NCBI GenBank assembly: GCA_016763755.1
Contig: JAESTD010000206.1
Location: 1-33,815, forward strand
Direction: 5' to 3'
DNA from: Mucilaginibacter sp.
GTDB lineage: Bacteria > Bacteroidota > Bacteroidia > Sphingobacteriales > Sphingobacteriaceae
Length of the DNA: 33,815 nucleotides
Every line of letters begins with the position of its first letter. Position 1 is the stretch's first letter. Of this stretch, positions 8,012 to 16,103 are shown piece after piece. The notes under the pieces were generated by a model that was not told the DNA's origin, did no database searches, and saw nothing but the letters and a program-made list of their open reading frames with translations. A program made the translations under genes and the position numbers.

Positions 8012-9025
8012 CTATAAAACTAAGGATAATTGACAAGTATAGGTATCAGCCTCATCACGAATTTCTAAATTATATCTGCCCGGGTAAAGCAGATCAAGGC
8101 GGCGCCGTACGTTGGGAAGGCCTATGCCACCAATGGCATCGCGGTTATGGCTGTGTTTTTTGTTCTGGATAAAGAAGTACAGGCGGCCGTCTTCAACATT
8201 GATGCGCATTTTGATAGGATGCTGAGCATCATTAGCAATACCATGCTTAAAGGCATTCTCAATAAAAGAGATCAGCATCAACGGTACTATCTGCTGATTG
8301 GTTACCTGTCCAAAAATCTCAAAATTGATAAACGCCTTGTTACCAAAACGGATCTTTTGCAGGTCGATATAATTTTGCAGGTATTTCAGTTCCTTACTTA
8401 GATCTACCCGGTTATCGTTACACTCATAAAGCATATAGCGCATAATTTCTGATAGCTTAAGGATAGCCTCGGGTGTGGTATCAGATTTTTGGTAGGCCAG
8501 CGAGGAAATGCTATTGAGCGAGTTGAACAAGAAATGCGGATTGATCTGCGATTTTAAAAACGATAGCTCGGCTGATAGGCGTTGATTTTCCAGGTCTCGC
8601 TGTACACGCTCGTTCAGGAACCAATCTATTGTAAACTTCAGTACCGTACTCAGGAACAGAAAAATGAGGGTAATGAAAAAGCTGTTAAGAAAATATTTCC
8701 AGAAACCTACCGGCTCACCTTTGTTGTGATCAAGGATTATATCTCTGAAAATTAAACCAAACCCGTATTTAACCAGTCCATAAGCTACAAGTGTAGCTAT
8801 GATTGATAACGCAAATAGCTTATACCGTTTACGGTTAAGGTAATTGGGAATAAGCACCAGGTAGTTAACATAAAATACGCTGATGTTGATAATGCCGTAA
8901 AGGCCAAATATAACAGCGATGGATTTAGGCGTCATTTTGCCGCTGTACCGCGCAATAGATGCGAAGAATGCGATAATGCAGATCCATGATATGATGTGCC
9001 AAAATATTTGCCAACCCTTTTTCAC
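8012..9025 (-). CDS. LytS/YehU-type sensor histidine kinase
   Basis: A 337-residue membrane kinase. Four hydrophobic segments fall in the first 130 residues (about 8-26, 37-60, 70-92 and 112-130). They form a compact membrane sensor with almost no extracellular loop, which suggests sensing of something in the membrane or transmitted by a partner protein. The His_kinase domain (PF06580 type) has phospho-acceptor H164 in INPHFLFNSLNSI, the N-box FIENAFKHGI and the G-box GGIGLPNVRRRL. The product would phosphorylate the adjacent LytTR regulator. It is transcribed away from the peptide/ABC operon; the shared 208-bp spacer carries the operator-like repeats. Confidence 0.95.
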   Translation of the reverse strand: MKKGWQIFWHIISWICIIAFFASIARYSGKMTPKSIAVIFGLYGIINISVFYVNYLVLIPNYLNRKRYKLFALSIIATLVAYGLVKYGFGLIFRDIILDHNKGEPVGFWKYFLNSFFITLIFLFLSTVLKFTIDWFLNERVQRDLENQRLSAELSFLKSQINPHFLFNSLNSISSLAYQKSDTTPEAILKLSEIMRYMLYECNDNRVDLSKELKYLQNYIDLQKIRFGNKAFINFEIFGQVTNQQIVPLMLISFIENAFKHGIANDAQHPIKMRINVEDGRLYFFIQNKKHSHNRDAIGGIGLPNVRRRLDLLYPGRYNLEIRDEADTYTCQLSLVL

Positions 9026-9088
9026 AGCATCTAAAGTAATATTTTGCGGTAATTAATAAACTGCTATTATATATAGATTGCTATTTTG

Positions 9089-9122
9089 CCGATGAACAGG
9101 CTTAAAAATCCGATGAACGGGT
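9089..9122 (-). promoter_or_regulatory. Tandem LytTR-like operator pair (kinase-proximal)
   Basis: Two copies of CCGATGAACRGG lie at 9089-9101 and 9110-9122, exactly 21 bp apart (two helical turns), and match at 11 of 13 bases. Read on the minus strand each gives C(C/T)GTTCATCGG, which contains GTTCAT, matching the GTTNRT core of the known LytTR consensus. The 21-bp phasing equals that of experimentally known LytTR repeat pairs. They are upstream of the kinase start. Binding is inferred. Confidence 0.65.
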
Positions 9123-9136
9123 TGGTAGGTTATTAT

Positions 9137-9168
9137 GCCTGTTCATCTACAATTGCTGCCTGTTGGTC
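9137..9168 (+). promoter_or_regulatory. Tandem LytTR-like operator pair (ABC-operon-proximal)
   Basis: GCCTGTTCATC at 9137-9147 is the exact reverse complement of 9091-9101. A weaker copy, GCCTGTTGGTC, follows at 9158-9168, again 21 bp downstream. This pair points toward the peptide/ABC operon, opposite to the pair at 9089-9122. A possible -7 element, TTCCTTTG (consensus TAnnTTTG, one mismatch), lies at 9200-9207. The repeats would then sit about 45-75 bp upstream of transcription start, a normal place for an activator. Confidence 0.6.
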
Positions 9169-9233
9169 TAAATGATTTTAGCAGGAAATTAAAACTTTAT
9201 TCCTTTGTTGTGTAAATCAATCACAACAACACC

Positions 9234-9440
9234 ATGAAAAAGTTAGTTTCAAACTCAAATCCATTTATCGTTTTATTAGCACCTGTACTGTTTGCTATAA
9301 TAATGGGCGTTAGCTACCAGTTTGAACAAAAAAATCTATCAGTAACAAACAACAATGCAGTAAAGGCCACCTCACTATTTGTTAAGGGTTTAGGCGTTGT
9401 TAAAACTGTTGCTTCTGTTGCTGTAGAAAAACTATGGTAA
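9234..9440 (+). CDS. 68-residue membrane/exported peptide of unknown function, first gene of ABC operon
   Basis: The product has a basic start (MKKLVSNSNP), one hydrophobic segment (about residues 11-28), a polar middle (about 29-43) and a C-terminal stretch, residues 44-68, of Lys residues spaced among Val, Leu and Phe (KGLGVVKTVASVAVEKLW). That end could form an amphipathic helix. The gene's stop overlaps the ATPase start in ATGGTAA (9434-9440), so translation is probably coupled. It is the first gene behind the operator repeats. No family is recognised. It could be a small subunit of the transporter, a regulator of the membrane kinase, or a secreted peptide cargo; the sequence alone does not decide. 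Reality as a gene is supported by the overlap and by its place behind the promoter. Confidence 0.7.
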   Translation: MKKLVSNSNPFIVLLAPVLFAIIMGVSYQFEQKNLSVTNNNAVKATSLFVKGLGVVKTVASVAVEKLW

Positions 9441-10330
9441 TCCGTACCCAGGGTTTATCATTTAGCTTTGGCAACCAGCAAGTAGTAAGATCTTTATCGC
9501 TTGAGGTTCCTGCCGGGAGCATTTACGGGTTTCTCGGCCCAAACGGTGCCGGGAAAACTACCACTATAAAAATGCTGCTTAACCTGTTGCAAGCGGGCGA
9601 AGGCAGCATTCAAATTTTTGATAAGGATCTGCAAAGCAACCGTATCGAAATACTCAAACAAATAGGCTCGCTAATAGAGCAACCTGCCATTTACCAACAT
9701 CTTACCGGGAAAGAAAACCTCTTAAATCGCGCAATGCTTTTGCAGGTAGGCGAAAAACGGGTTAATGACATGCTCAACCTGGTGCAGTTAACAGCCGCGG
9801 CCAATAAGAAAGCCGGACAATACTCTTTAGGTATGAAACAACGCCTGGGTATCGCACTTGCTTTACTGAACGACCCTAAACTTTTAGTATTAGATGAACC
9901 CACCAACGGCCTCGATCCAAATGGCATTATCGAAATCCACGAACTGATGATGCGTGTTGTTAAGGAAGGTAAAACAGTATTTGTATCAAGCCACTTACTA
10001 TCCGAAGTGGAGAAAATGGCCACCCATGTAGGCATCATAAACAATGGTAAATTGATGTTCCAGGGAACAATCCAGGATCTTCAAAATATCAACCAGCCAC
10101 ACATTTATATCGAAACAGATAACAGCGCCGATGCTGCCAACCTGCTTAAGCGTAACCATATCGATATTACGGAAGTAGAAAATGATTATTTATTGACTCC
10201 TTTCGTCTCCAAACAACAAATAGGCGACATCAATAACCTGTTGGTACAAAACGGCATCACTGTTTTCGGTATTAATAAACAGCACAAAGACCTGGAGCGA
10301 TTATTCCTGGATATCACCAAAAGCAACTAA
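9434..10330 (+). CDS. ABC transporter ATP-binding protein (BcrA/lantibiotic-immunity type)
   Basis: The 298-residue protein has Walker A GPNGAGKTT (35-43), the Q-loop region IGSLIEQPAIYQHLTGKENL (about 77-96), the signature SLGMKQ (131-136), Walker B LLVLDEP (150-156), the D-loop (NGLDPNG) and the H-loop (VSSHLL). About 75 C-terminal residues beyond the core are usual for the BcrA/NatA class, which move peptides, antibiotics or lipids through ABC-2 permeases. The start ATG lies within the stop of the 68-residue peptide gene, and the permease gene begins 6 bp after its stop. It is a cytoplasmic component that would power export or self-protection. The transported substrate is unknown. Confidence 0.94.
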   Translation: MVIRTQGLSFSFGNQQVVRSLSLEVPAGSIYGFLGPNGAGKTTTIKMLLNLLQAGEGSIQIFDKDLQSNRIEILKQIGSLIEQPAIYQHLTGKENLLNRAMLLQVGEKRVNDMLNLVQLTAAANKKAGQYSLGMKQRLGIALALLNDPKLLVLDEPTNGLDPNGIIEIHELMMRVVKEGKTVFVSSHLLSEVEKMATHVGIINNGKLMFQGTIQDLQNINQPHIYIETDNSADAANLLKRNHIDITEVENDYLLTPFVSKQQIGDINNLLVQNGITVFGINKQHKDLERLFLDITKSN

Positions 10331-10336
10331 GCATTT

Positions 10337-11134
10337 ATGAAAGGATTTCTACTATCATTCAGGTCAGAGTTTTACAAAACACGCAAAACCCTGGGCTTTT
10401 GGGGTTCTATTATATTGCCATTAGCCATTACCCTGCTGGCGTTTACAGCCATATATGTAAAGAGCAATAGCTTTGCCAATAAACCCGGCATGATGCTCTG
10501 GATCCAATTTAGTATGATAAGCCTGGGTAGTATGGGAACCTTGTTATTGCCTATCTACACCATATTTGTAGCATATTCTGTTAATAACATAGAGCACAAG
10601 GCCGATACCTGGAAAACGTTGTTCAGCCTGCCTATATCCCGATGGGCAGTTTACGGTGCTAAATATGCTTATGCTTTCTTTTTACTGGCGATGTGTATGA
10701 GCTTGTTTACTTTGCTAAACATTGGTTTTGGTAACCTGCTTGGTGTAATAAAGCCCGAGCTTAAATTCGGTGAATATCATATGGAGAAGGAACTGGCACA
10801 GGTATTCTTCAAGCTTTTGCTATCGGCATTGGGCATATTATCCATACAATTTTTACTAAGCCTGCTTTGGTCAGATTTTTTAAAACCTATGGGCCTTGGC
10901 TTTATAGCCACAGTAACCGGCGTTATCCTGGCAACAAACAACTGGGAATACGCTTACCTGTTCCCCTATGCCCAGCCAATGGCCGCCATTAAAAGCATGA
11001 TAAAAAACCAGCGGGGGCCGGCCGATAAATTTGAGATAAACGTATTTACGCAGGATGTCTACGTTAGCTTGATTGTTGCTGTGGTTGTGTTTTTTGTGGG
11101 ATATTATATTGTACAAAAACGAAGCGTTAAGTAG
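10337..11134 (+). CDS. ABC-2 type permease
   Basis: A 265-residue membrane protein with six likely transmembrane segments, at about residues 20-42, 55-75, 108-128, 152-180, 187-205 and 240-260. The N-terminal cytoplasmic helix (SFRSEFYKTRKTLGFWG) is the coupling region typical of BcrB/lantibiotic-type permeases, and the segment KADTWKTLFSLPISRWAVYGAKY after TM2 is also characteristic of ABC-2 proteins. It starts 6 bp after its ATPase gene and forms the transport channel with it as a dimer. The full membrane topology was judged by eye. Confidence 0.92.
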   Translation: MKGFLLSFRSEFYKTRKTLGFWGSIILPLAITLLAFTAIYVKSNSFANKPGMMLWIQFSMISLGSMGTLLLPIYTIFVAYSVNNIEHKADTWKTLFSLPISRWAVYGAKYAYAFFLLAMCMSLFTLLNIGFGNLLGVIKPELKFGEYHMEKELAQVFFKLLLSALGILSIQFLLSLLWSDFLKPMGLGFIATVTGVILATNNWEYAYLFPYAQPMAAIKSMIKNQRGPADKFEINVFTQDVYVSLIVAVVVFFVGYYIVQKRSVK

Positions 11135-11157
11135 GCCCAAAGTATGTATCTTTAAGA

Positions 11158-11391
11158 ATGCTTACATTGAATATGATCTTGGCCGAAACATCCAGCAACG
11201 GTTGGATGATCTTCTTCCTGGCGATAGGCGTAGCCTACTTTGGCTTGATTTTGTTTTGCCTGATGGATGTGCTGAAGTCAACGTTTAAAGACCCCGTTCA
11301 GAAATTTGTGTGGCTGGCCGTTATCTTATTTTTCCCGTTTCTGGGCTCCATTATATATCTGTATATAGGGCGCAAAAACAAGATCTCCTGA
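11158..11391 (+). CDS. PLDc_N-domain membrane protein
   Basis: A 77-residue protein with two transmembrane helices (about 17-37 and 50-68). The motif LILFCLMDVLKSTFKD followed by VWLAVILFFPFLGSIIYLYIGR fits the PLDc_N domain (PF13396), the membrane hairpin found alone or in front of cardiolipin synthases and in bacteriocin-immunity-like proteins. It lacks any phospholipase domain. It starts 23 bp after the permease stop and is probably the last gene of the peptide/ABC operon. A role in membrane protection or transporter assembly is only inference from this context. Confidence 0.8.
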   Translation: MLTLNMILAETSSNGWMIFFLAIGVAYFGLILFCLMDVLKSTFKDPVQKFVWLAVILFFPFLGSIIYLYIGRKNKIS

Positions 11392-11410
11392 TATTTAAAA
11401 CACACTCTGC

Positions 11411-12637
11411 TTAATGATTTGATACCACTAAAAGATCCAGATCTTTACTCGGTATATTAAAACGTTCGCCGATGTATTTATTAGTGAGTTGGCCCTGATA
11501 AATGTATACTGCTTTGCGGATGCCTGCCTTTTGCCATATCACATTTTTAAGGCTGCCCTGCTCGCCAATGTCCAGCAGGATGGGCGCAAAAATATTGGTG
11601 AGCGCATAAGTAGCCGTACGCGCTACGCGGGATGCAATGTTAGGCACACAATAGTGTATCACATCGTACTTGCGGAAAACCGGATGCGTATGGTTGGTAA
11701 CCTCTGACGTTTCAAAACAACCGCCCTGGTCAATACTTACATCAATGATAACCGAATTGGGTTTCATGCGGCTTACGGTAGCTTCTGATACAATACAGGG
11801 ACTGCGGCCATCGTCGGCGCGCATAGCCCCAATGGCTACATCGCAGGTGGTAATGGCTTTCTCCAGTACTATAGGCTGTACTACCGAAGTAAATATTCTT
11901 GTACCAATGTTATTCTGCAAACGGCGGAGCTTGTAAATTGACGGGTCAAATACTTTTACCTCGGCACCTAATGAAATGGCTGTGCGCGCGGCATATTCGC
12001 CAACGGTACCCGCACCAAGAATAACGATCTCGGTAGGGGGCACACCTGTTATGCCACCAAGCATAAGGCCTTTGCCTTCAAATATATTGCTGAGGTATTC
12101 TGCTGCAATAAGTACAGAGGTTGCGCCCACTATCTCGCTCATGGCGCGTACTACAGTAAGTGAGCCGCCTTCATCTTCCAAATGCTCAAAGCAAAGCGCG
12201 GTAACTTTCTTTTTGATGAGGGCATGCATGTTCTCGGCCTTCATGGTTGAAAGTTGAAGGGTAGAGATCAGCAGCTGACCAGGTTTCATCAATTCAATCT
12301 CTTCCAAAGTTGGGGGAGCAATTTTGATGATGATATCAGCCTCGTAAACTTTTTTGCTATCGTAAACTATCTCGGCACCTTGTTCGCTGTAATTATTATC
12401 GGTAAAGTTGGCGGCTTGCCCGGCGTTGCTCTCCAGATAAACACTATGACCGTTGTTTACCAGCAGGGCTACAGATAGCGGGGTTAATGCAATGCGGTTT
12501 TCCTGAAAAGATGTTTCTTTGGGAATACCGATATACAATTGCTTTTTATTGCTCTTTACTTCGAGCATTGATTCCTGAGGCTGCATCATGGCCTGCCTGG
12601 CTACACTTGTAAACCCGCTGTATTTCCCTGAACTCAT
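11411..12637 (-). CDS. ald: Alanine dehydrogenase
   Basis: The 408-residue protein has the AlaDh/PNT N-terminal signature IGIPKETSFQENRIALTP (about 36-53), with the lysine and arginine that bind the substrate carboxylate. The NAD-binding Rossmann motif is ILGAGTVGEYAARTA. The segment VPNIASRVARTATYALTN is typical of the family's C-terminal region. It catalyses the reversible NAD-dependent deamination of L-alanine to pyruvate and ammonium in the cytoplasm. The first 30 or so residues are an extension absent from the classical 370-residue enzymes; such an extension occurs in related Bacteroidota proteins, to my recollection. It is the last gene of the porX-tsaE-ald run, 52 bp after tsaE. Transhydrogenase alpha subunits are related but longer at the C-terminus. 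Confidence 0.9.
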   Translation of the reverse strand: MSSGKYSGFTSVARQAMMQPQESMLEVKSNKKQLYIGIPKETSFQENRIALTPLSVALLVNNGHSVYLESNAGQAANFTDNNYSEQGAEIVYDSKKVYEADIIIKIAPPTLEEIELMKPGQLLISTLQLSTMKAENMHALIKKKVTALCFEHLEDEGGSLTVVRAMSEIVGATSVLIAAEYLSNIFEGKGLMLGGITGVPPTEIVILGAGTVGEYAARTAISLGAEVKVFDPSIYKLRRLQNNIGTRIFTSVVQPIVLEKAITTCDVAIGAMRADDGRSPCIVSEATVSRMKPNSVIIDVSIDQGGCFETSEVTNHTHPVFRKYDVIHYCVPNIASRVARTATYALTNIFAPILLDIGEQGSLKNVIWQKAGIRKAVYIYQGQLTNKYIGERFNIPSKDLDLLVVSNH

Positions 12638-12689
12638 GGTCTCTGATTAGTTTTTCCGGCTGATGAAGATACGAAAATTATGATTTACA

Positions 12690-13106
12690 CTAAAAGTTTT
12701 CAACCGTTATGAGGCGTTCATGCTTGTCCTGAATATGGATGCGTACACCTGTAAAAGTATCGGGCACCAAGTCGGCAATTTTCTCGGGCCACTCAATAAA
12801 ACAATAACTGCCAGAGAAAAAATATTCCTCGTACCCCATATCTAATGCTTCGCTGTGCTGTTTAAGGCGGTAAAAATCAAAGTGATAAACCGGCTCATTC
12901 TTCCCTTCGTATTCGTTCACGATAGAAAACGTTGGGCTGGTTACATCATCAGTAACGCCGAGGCTTGCGCAAATGGCTTTTATCAATGTTGTTTTGCCTG
13001 CGCCCATCTCTCCGTAAAACAAAAAGATGCGGTTATCGCCGGCGGCAGTTAAAACCTTTTCGGCAGCGCCAGCGAGGTCGGCAATGGTAGTAGTGTGAAT
13101 TTCCAT
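12690..13106 (-). CDS. tsaE: tRNA threonylcarbamoyladenosine biosynthesis ATPase TsaE
   Basis: A 138-residue P-loop protein with Walker A GEMGAGKTT (32-40), the conserved VTSPTFSIVNEY segment, the HFDFYRL motif and FIEWPEKI. All are diagnostic for TsaE (YjeE), and the length is typical. TsaE works with TsaB and TsaD to place threonylcarbamoyl on A37 of ANN-decoding tRNAs in the cytoplasm. It lies 57 bp after porX on the same strand and 52 bp before ald. Essential in many bacteria. The start ATG 13104-13106 fits the family N-terminus. Confidence 0.95.
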   Translation of the reverse strand: MEIHTTTIADLAGAAEKVLTAAGDNRIFLFYGEMGAGKTTLIKAICASLGVTDDVTSPTFSIVNEYEGKNEPVYHFDFYRLKQHSEALDMGYEEYFFSGSYCFIEWPEKIADLVPDTFTGVRIHIQDKHERLITVENF

Positions 13107-13163
13107 CTCAGCACCAAATATCCTATTTATTGCCGTACGTTACAATCGGAATGATCATTTCTT

Positions 13164-14675
13164 CTAAAGAGATACCCCATGCTGGAAGGTCTCATTATAA
13201 AAATTAACAAAGTGATTATAGTTGTTCGGGTACACAAAGTAGCTGTCGCTCTTGGCAAATACAAAGCTTGAGCTTACGTGCAGCTTTGGCAATTGCGCAT
13301 CATGCGGGTTACGGATATGAAACACTTCTTTAGGGTTAAAATTAAGGTTTTTGCCTTGTTTATAACGCAGGTTGGTGTTGGTATTGCGGTCGCCGATGAT
13401 CTTGCTTGGATTTTTAACACGGATGGTACCATGATCAGTAGTGATCACCACTTTCACCTGTTTTTGCGATAAGTATTTTAACAGATCAAACAGCGGAGAG
13501 TGCTCAAACCATGATAGCGTTAATGAACGGTATGCCGCGTCATCACTTGCCAGCTCGCGGATCATCTGCATATCTGTGCGGGCATGGCTCAGCATATCCA
13601 CAAAGTTGTAAACTACCACGTTCAGCTCGTTATTCATCAGGTTATTAACCGATTCATTCAGTGCGCGGCCTTCATCAATATTCAGGATCTTATGATACGA
13701 ATGCTTCACATCCCGGCGCATTACCCTTTTCAAGTGATCGGCAAGGAAATCGGCTTCATAAAGGTTTTTACCACCTTCGTCCTCATCGTTTTGCCACATT
13801 TTTGGGTAACGGCTTTCCATCTCCAAAGGCATCAGGCCCGAGAAAATGGCATTACGGGCGTATTGCGTCGCCGTCGGTAATATACTGTAATAAGTATCCT
13901 CTTCCTCTAAACGGAAGTACTCTGATATTAACGGGTTAATGATCCTGAACTGATCATAACGCAGGTTATCTATCAGGATAAAAAATACGGGCGTTTTACC
14001 ATCCAGCTTAGGGAATACCGATTTCTTGAATAATTGCGGTGAGTTTACCGGTGCGTTCTCCGGATTTTTTAACCAACCCAGGTAGTTTTTCTCTACAAAC
14101 TTGCAGAACTGTACATTAGCTTCGGCTTTTTGCAGGGTAAGTATCTCGTGCATGCCGCTATCCTGTAAGGCTTCAAGTTCAAGTTCCCAATAACTTAATT
14201 TTTTATAAACCTCTACCCATTCGATGTAGCTCAGGTTATCATTAAGCGTCATGCCCAGCGTACGGAAATCCTGCTGGTAGGCCATGGTGGTTTTCTCGGT
14301 AACCAGGCGTTTGTTTTCCGTAAGCTTTTTAATGGTAAGCAGTATCTGCTTTGGGTGAACGGGCTTTATCAGATAGTCGTCTATTTTTGAACCGATGGCA
14401 TCTTCCATCAGGTATTCTTCCTCATTCTTGGTGATCAATACTATCGGCACATCGTTATTGATGCTTTTTATTTGCTGAAGCGTTTCCAGCCCCGTAAGGC
14501 CGGGCATATTCTCATCCAGGAAAACCAGATCAAAATAGTTGCTCTTAAACTCTTCAATGGCGTCATTGCCATTGGTTACGGTAGTTACTTTGTAACCCTT
14601 CTCGCCCAGGAAAAGTATATGTGGTTTAAGCAGATCTATCTCGTCGTCGGCCCATAAAATTGTGGTATCCTGCAT
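13164..14675 (-). CDS. porX: PorX, type IX secretion regulator (receiver plus PglZ-like phosphatase-fold domain)
   Basis: A 503-residue protein. Residues 1-120 are a receiver domain with DDEID near the N-terminus, phospho-acceptor Asp in FDLVFLDENMPG (about residue 54) and the KPVHPKQ lysine. A helical middle follows. From about residue 200 it has the PglZ/alkaline-phosphatase-like domain with FILIDNLRYDQFRI, the PTATQYARNAIFSG segment and VVITTDHGTIRVK, which include expected zinc-binding residues. This is the architecture of PorX, which responds to the kinase PorY and controls type IX secretion genes. PorY is not in the window. The order porX-tsaE-ald recurs in related genomes, as far as I recall. 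A palindrome at 14701-14712 lies upstream. Confidence 0.95.
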   Translation of the reverse strand: MQDTTILWADDEIDLLKPHILFLGEKGYKVTTVTNGNDAIEEFKSNYFDLVFLDENMPGLTGLETLQQIKSINNDVPIVLITKNEEEYLMEDAIGSKIDDYLIKPVHPKQILLTIKKLTENKRLVTEKTTMAYQQDFRTLGMTLNDNLSYIEWVEVYKKLSYWELELEALQDSGMHEILTLQKAEANVQFCKFVEKNYLGWLKNPENAPVNSPQLFKKSVFPKLDGKTPVFFILIDNLRYDQFRIINPLISEYFRLEEEDTYYSILPTATQYARNAIFSGLMPLEMESRYPKMWQNDEDEGGKNLYEADFLADHLKRVMRRDVKHSYHKILNIDEGRALNESVNNLMNNELNVVVYNFVDMLSHARTDMQMIRELASDDAAYRSLTLSWFEHSPLFDLLKYLSQKQVKVVITTDHGTIRVKNPSKIIGDRNTNTNLRYKQGKNLNFNPKEVFHIRNPHDAQLPKLHVSSSFVFAKSDSYFVYPNNYNHFVNFYNETFQHGVSL

Positions 14676-14700
14676 AATATCTTTATTTTTACCACCCTAT

Positions 14701-14712
14701 AACCTATAGGTT
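14701..14712. promoter_or_regulatory. Perfect 12-bp palindrome upstream of porX
   Basis: AACCTATAGGTT lies 25 bp upstream of the porX start, between porX and the divergent HD gene. It is a perfect inverted repeat and could be a dimeric-regulator site. It has no U tract, so it is not a terminator. No known regulator motif is recognised. Confidence 0.35.
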
Positions 14713-14816
14713 GTATGTTTTGTTGTAAAAATATGTAAAGGATTAACATTTATTAACAAATACAGCGTGCTGTTTATGTCATATTTACCCACCTTTGCAG
14801 CCAGAACAGTATCCCT

Positions 14817-16043
14817 TTGAATAAGAAGAAAATTATAAACGACCCCGTTTACGGTTTTATAACCATCCCAACCGAACTGGTTTACGACCTTATAGATCAC
14901 CCCTACTTTCAGCGCCTGCGATATATTAAACAGGTAGGCATGACGCACCTGGTTTACCCCGGCGCTTTGCATACGCGTTTCCATCATGCTTTGGGTGCCA
15001 TGCATTTGATGGGGCTTGCCATTGAAACCCTTTGCAGCAAAGGCCAGGAAATTACCCCAGAAGAAAGAGAAGGGTTGATCATCGCCATATTGCTGCATGA
15101 TATTGGCCACGGGCCTTTCTCGCACGCGTTGGAGCATACCATTGTTGAGGAGATAAGCCACGAGGATATTTCTGTACTGTTGATGGACAAGCTGAACGAA
15201 GAGTTTGAAGGCAAGCTGAGCCTTGCTATCAGCATCTTCAGGGGCGAATATTCAAAGAAATTCCTGCATCAACTGGTGAGCAGCCAGCTGGATATGGACA
15301 GGATGGACTACCTTAACCGGGATAGCTTTTTTACAGGTGTATCAGAAGGTGTCATCAGTTCGGTCCGTATCATTAAAATGCTTACCGTAAAGAACGATAT
15401 GGTGGTAGTTGAGGAAAAGGGCATCTACTCGATAGAGAAATTCCTAATCGCCCGCAGGTTGATGTACTGGCAGGTGTACCTGCATAAAACTGTTATCTCT
15501 GCCGAGCAATTGCTTTGCAAGATCTTTCGTCGCGCCAGAGAGTTGGCCTTGGCAGGTACGCGTTTCCCGCTTACACCAGCTTTAAGCTATTTTCTGGACA
15601 CTGAAATAAACCGCGCTGAGTTTATGGCCAACCCGGCACATCTCGAAGTATTTGCAAAACTGGATGATACCGATGTGATGGCCGCCGTAAAGATTTGGGA
15701 GGGTAGCAGCGATTGGGTATTATCCACGCTTTGCAACAGGTTTATCAATCGTAGTTTGTACCATACGGATATCACCTCAGAAAACCCCGACGAGAACTTT
15801 GTGAAGCAGCTTACGCAGAAAGCCATGCAGAAATACAATATCAGCGAGCATGAGGCATCCTATTTTGTATTTACCGACAGCATCAGGAACAATGCATATA
15901 ATAAGGGAGATGGCAGTATTCACATATTGAAAAAAGACGGCAGCATTATTGATATTACCCTTGCAAGCGACAACTCAAACCTTGAGGCATTATCAAAAAC
16001 AGTAAAAAAACATATACTGTGTTACACCAAAGACCTGGTTTAA
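14817..16043 (+). CDS. HD-domain phosphohydrolase (SAMHD1/dGTPase-like superfamily)
   Basis: A 408-residue protein with the start INDPVYGFITIP, then LVYPGALHTRFHHALGAMHL (His56 of HTRFHH), LLHDIGHGPFSH (H94/D95) and the DMDRMDYLNRDSF motif (about 158-170). These are the metal-binding H...HD...D residues of the YdhJ/SAMHD1-like family of cytoplasmic phosphohydrolases. The start codon is TTG (14817-14819); no in-frame ATG lies nearby upstream, and the family N-terminus begins here. Divergent from porX. It precedes lpxD by 60 bp, but lpxD seems to have its own promoter. Substrate (nucleotide triphosphate or other) is unknown. Confidence 0.9.
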   Translation: MNKKKIINDPVYGFITIPTELVYDLIDHPYFQRLRYIKQVGMTHLVYPGALHTRFHHALGAMHLMGLAIETLCSKGQEITPEEREGLIIAILLHDIGHGPFSHALEHTIVEEISHEDISVLLMDKLNEEFEGKLSLAISIFRGEYSKKFLHQLVSSQLDMDRMDYLNRDSFFTGVSEGVISSVRIIKMLTVKNDMVVVEEKGIYSIEKFLIARRLMYWQVYLHKTVISAEQLLCKIFRRARELALAGTRFPLTPALSYFLDTEINRAEFMANPAHLEVFAKLDDTDVMAAVKIWEGSSDWVLSTLCNRFINRSLYHTDITSENPDENFVKQLTQKAMQKYNISEHEASYFVFTDSIRNNAYNKGDGSIHILKKDGSIIDITLASDNSNLEALSKTVKKHILCYTKDLV

Positions 16044-16069
16044 AACGTACTATGCTAAAACTTAATAAT

Positions 16070-16099
16070 TTGTTGCTTTAGTATTAACATTTAACTTTG
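16070..16099 (+). promoter_or_regulatory. Bacteroidota-type promoter of lpxD
   Basis: TTG at 16070-16072, a 19-bp spacer and TAACTTTG at 16092-16099 match the -33 (TTG) and -7 (TAnnTTTG) consensus. The start ATG of lpxD is at 16104-16106, only 4 bp past the -7 element. The mRNA may therefore be leaderless or nearly so. Confidence 0.75.
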
Positions 16100-16103
16100 T
16101 ACG

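Noticed and set aside
14697..15161. Minus-strand ORF of 154 codons between porX and the HD gene
   Set aside because: It covers the start of the HD gene, which has intact catalytic motifs; the antisense frame shows no family pattern.
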